A stretch of DNA of 46,367 bases from Gnetum montanum. Its lineage: Eukaryota > Streptophyta > Gnetopsida > Gnetales > Gnetaceae. The position numbers and the translations under genes are program-made. Below the pieces are notes generated by a model. The model made no database searches. It was given only the letters and a program-made list of their open reading frames with translations, and had not been told where the DNA came from. The stretch is from positions 64,001 to 110,367 of the forward strand of contig MNCI01000590.1 of the NCBI GenBank assembly GCA_015680685.1, written 5' to 3'. Shown here piece by piece: positions 44,660 to 46,367 of the stretch (its first letter is position 1; every line of letters starts with the position of its first letter).

Positions 44660-46367
44660 GGGTTAAATAAGTTCCCCAGTTAAAATCACTACAACCACAA
44701 AGACCACACACAACTCTTACATGGTTTCCCAACTTGGGTACATCCATACTTAGAGGATATAATTCATGCATACCTTTGGACTTTATTTCTTCAAAATGTG
44801 TTTTTAAGAGGATTGCATCCTTTACAAGATTTGAACGTCATCTAGAGTGTTTCATCACTGCAAAACCACTCAACCTCGTAAGATTTGTACAAGCTCAAAA
44901 TGTGGTTTAAAGGATCCCACAACCTTTACAAAAATGAGCTCTACTTTTGGGTTTTTTCTCACCTTGTCATCCATGTTCTTACCTTGTCATCTTTAGTCTA
45001 CATTTCATCATTTTATCTCACTTTCTTGAAGTTTTATCTCTCGATTTGAAGTATTTTGCCAATAAATTCTCTTATGGTCTTGTAATATCACAATCACAAA
45101 CACACATTTTACATTCTTCATTTTCTTTAAGGTTTTGACATACCAAAAGGTCAATAATCTCCTCATTATTGGTAATGCCCAAAACTTAAGAAAATGGATT
45201 AGTATGTCCCATGATATATAATTTATTAAACTAAGGATGATGTAGAGATGAATAACTATTAAAAAAATATGCATCCTTTATCCTTGGTTTTAGATGGCTA
45301 AAATGTAACCTATAAAGCACACCACATAACCAATAAACACAAAGAGACATAGTTAAATCCTTGTGAGTTTAATATATCCATTAAGGATTAAAACGCTAAG
45401 TAATGGAGATCAATTATCCTATCTCTATATCATTCACTACATAGAAATCATCAATATAGCCATTTGAGCCATAACTGTTTAATATATCCATAAGTCATTA
45501 TTATCATTTAATGCTCATGAATATAACACATATGCCCATGTCCTAATCACCATATCACAAATTCTTCTCCTTTTTGGACATCATGAAAAAGTGAGTTGAA
45601 CCTTTAAAATAAACAAGCATAAAAATTAAGGTAAAGCATTTTCATAAGGAGAGTAAACATAAACAACATTTAAATGCTTCAAGTCTATGCATAAGAATGA
45701 TCATGCTAGAGTTTGTAAAAGATCAAAAATAATATAGATCAAAAGACTATTAAACATTAAGACACATAATACAATCTTTATCAAAGCAAAGGATCATTAG
45801 AATTTTCTCATCGCAATTTCCATATTTAGAAGATATGCCAAGGAGAGTAAATATATGCACCACCAAATTTTAAGAAATAGATCAAATAAATGGAGAGGTT
45901 AAAACAACACAACTTGTCATATTAAATAAATCAAGAGATTAAACAAAGTAACTCCTTAATAAGATGTTCTCAACCAAAAATATCTCATCAATTAATTTTC
46001 AAGATTATCATAGATGCTTTATAAAAAAAGAGTGTGAGTGCCTTTTCTTATTCCAATCTACCATTGGTAGTGCTTGAGATCTCTTAGGTGAAAACAATTT
46101 AGCTCATATTAGCAATAAAGAACTTAAGTTCTTAAAAATATACATTCTTAGCACATAAGATATTAGGCATGCAACATTAATATCTTAACATAGTACCTAA
46201 GGAGGAAATTGATATACCCAAATAACCTTGAGAGGCTTGCACAACTAAAGATTACTTTTAGATAAAAGATTCTTAAAATTTGAATAAAAAATAACTCTCT
46301 TTCACCTTCAAGACTTTACTGGATATGAATATTCTTTTTGTTTCTTGTTTTCTAAGTGGAAGCTTGT
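44660..46367. other. No gene seen
   Basis: AT-rich sequence. The short open frames at 44947-45138 and 45008-45274 overlap on opposite strands and match no family known to me. No primer site, LTR end or transposon domain was recognised. Confidence 0.5.

Overview
This looks like nuclear DNA of a seed plant, most likely a gymnosperm or conifer. It is AT-rich and gene-poor, dominated by decayed LTR retrotransposons and LINE fragments, and carries a block of chloroplast DNA and a plant receptor-like protein gene. The conifer assignment is inference; nothing read here fixes the species.

Layout. 1-1.8 kb: the 5' end of an LTR retroelement on the minus strand (family A copy A1: gag, tRNA-Asp primer site, LTR). 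1.8-3.6 kb: unassigned sequence with short tandem duplications. About 3.6-5.0 kb: a nuclear plastid insertion (trnV-UAC, trnM-CAU, atpE, 3' end of atpB) in plastid order but decayed. 5.3-8.1 kb: an LRR receptor-like protein gene with TATA box and poly(A) signal, interrupted by stops and a frameshift after the first LRR. 9.1-9.3 kb: a minisatellite. 9.7-10.2 kb: first exon of a YIPF6-like (Yip1 family) membrane protein gene with two one-base deletions. 10.2-16.9 kb: no recognised gene, several local duplications, one 520-base assembly gap. 17.0-17.9 kb: minus-strand Ty1/copia 3' end (LTR plus RNase H). 19.4-25.5 kb: plus-strand family A copy A2, with gag, protease, no reverse transcriptase, and a 3' LTR. 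25.65-26.6 kb: LINE reverse transcriptase fragment, minus. 26.6-28.1 kb: family B element (LTR, tRNA-Met primer site, gag). 29.1-31.1 kb: a third family (C) with an LTR-like promoter and an Athila-like ORF1. 32.3-33.5 kb: second family B copy, minus. 33.6-35.9 kb: second, heavily decayed ORF1, minus. 37.8-41.3 kb: family A copy A3, minus. 42.0-43.6 kb: LINE ORF1-like relics. 43.9-44.7 kb: third family B LTR. The last 1.7 kb holds nothing recognised.

Function. The only cellular genes are the receptor-like protein (surface LRR receptor without a kinase, normally acting with a partner kinase in immunity or development) and the YIPF6-like fragment (early secretory pathway membrane protein); both look broken as assembled. 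The rest is transposon biology. The most striking pattern is that three unrelated LTR families each carry, just upstream of the TATA box, a dense array of one short family-specific motif: GATATC in A, GATGTC/GACATC in B, ATCAATAT in C. These look like repeated transcription-factor sites in LTR promoters. All identifications are from reading translations by eye; no database search was possible.
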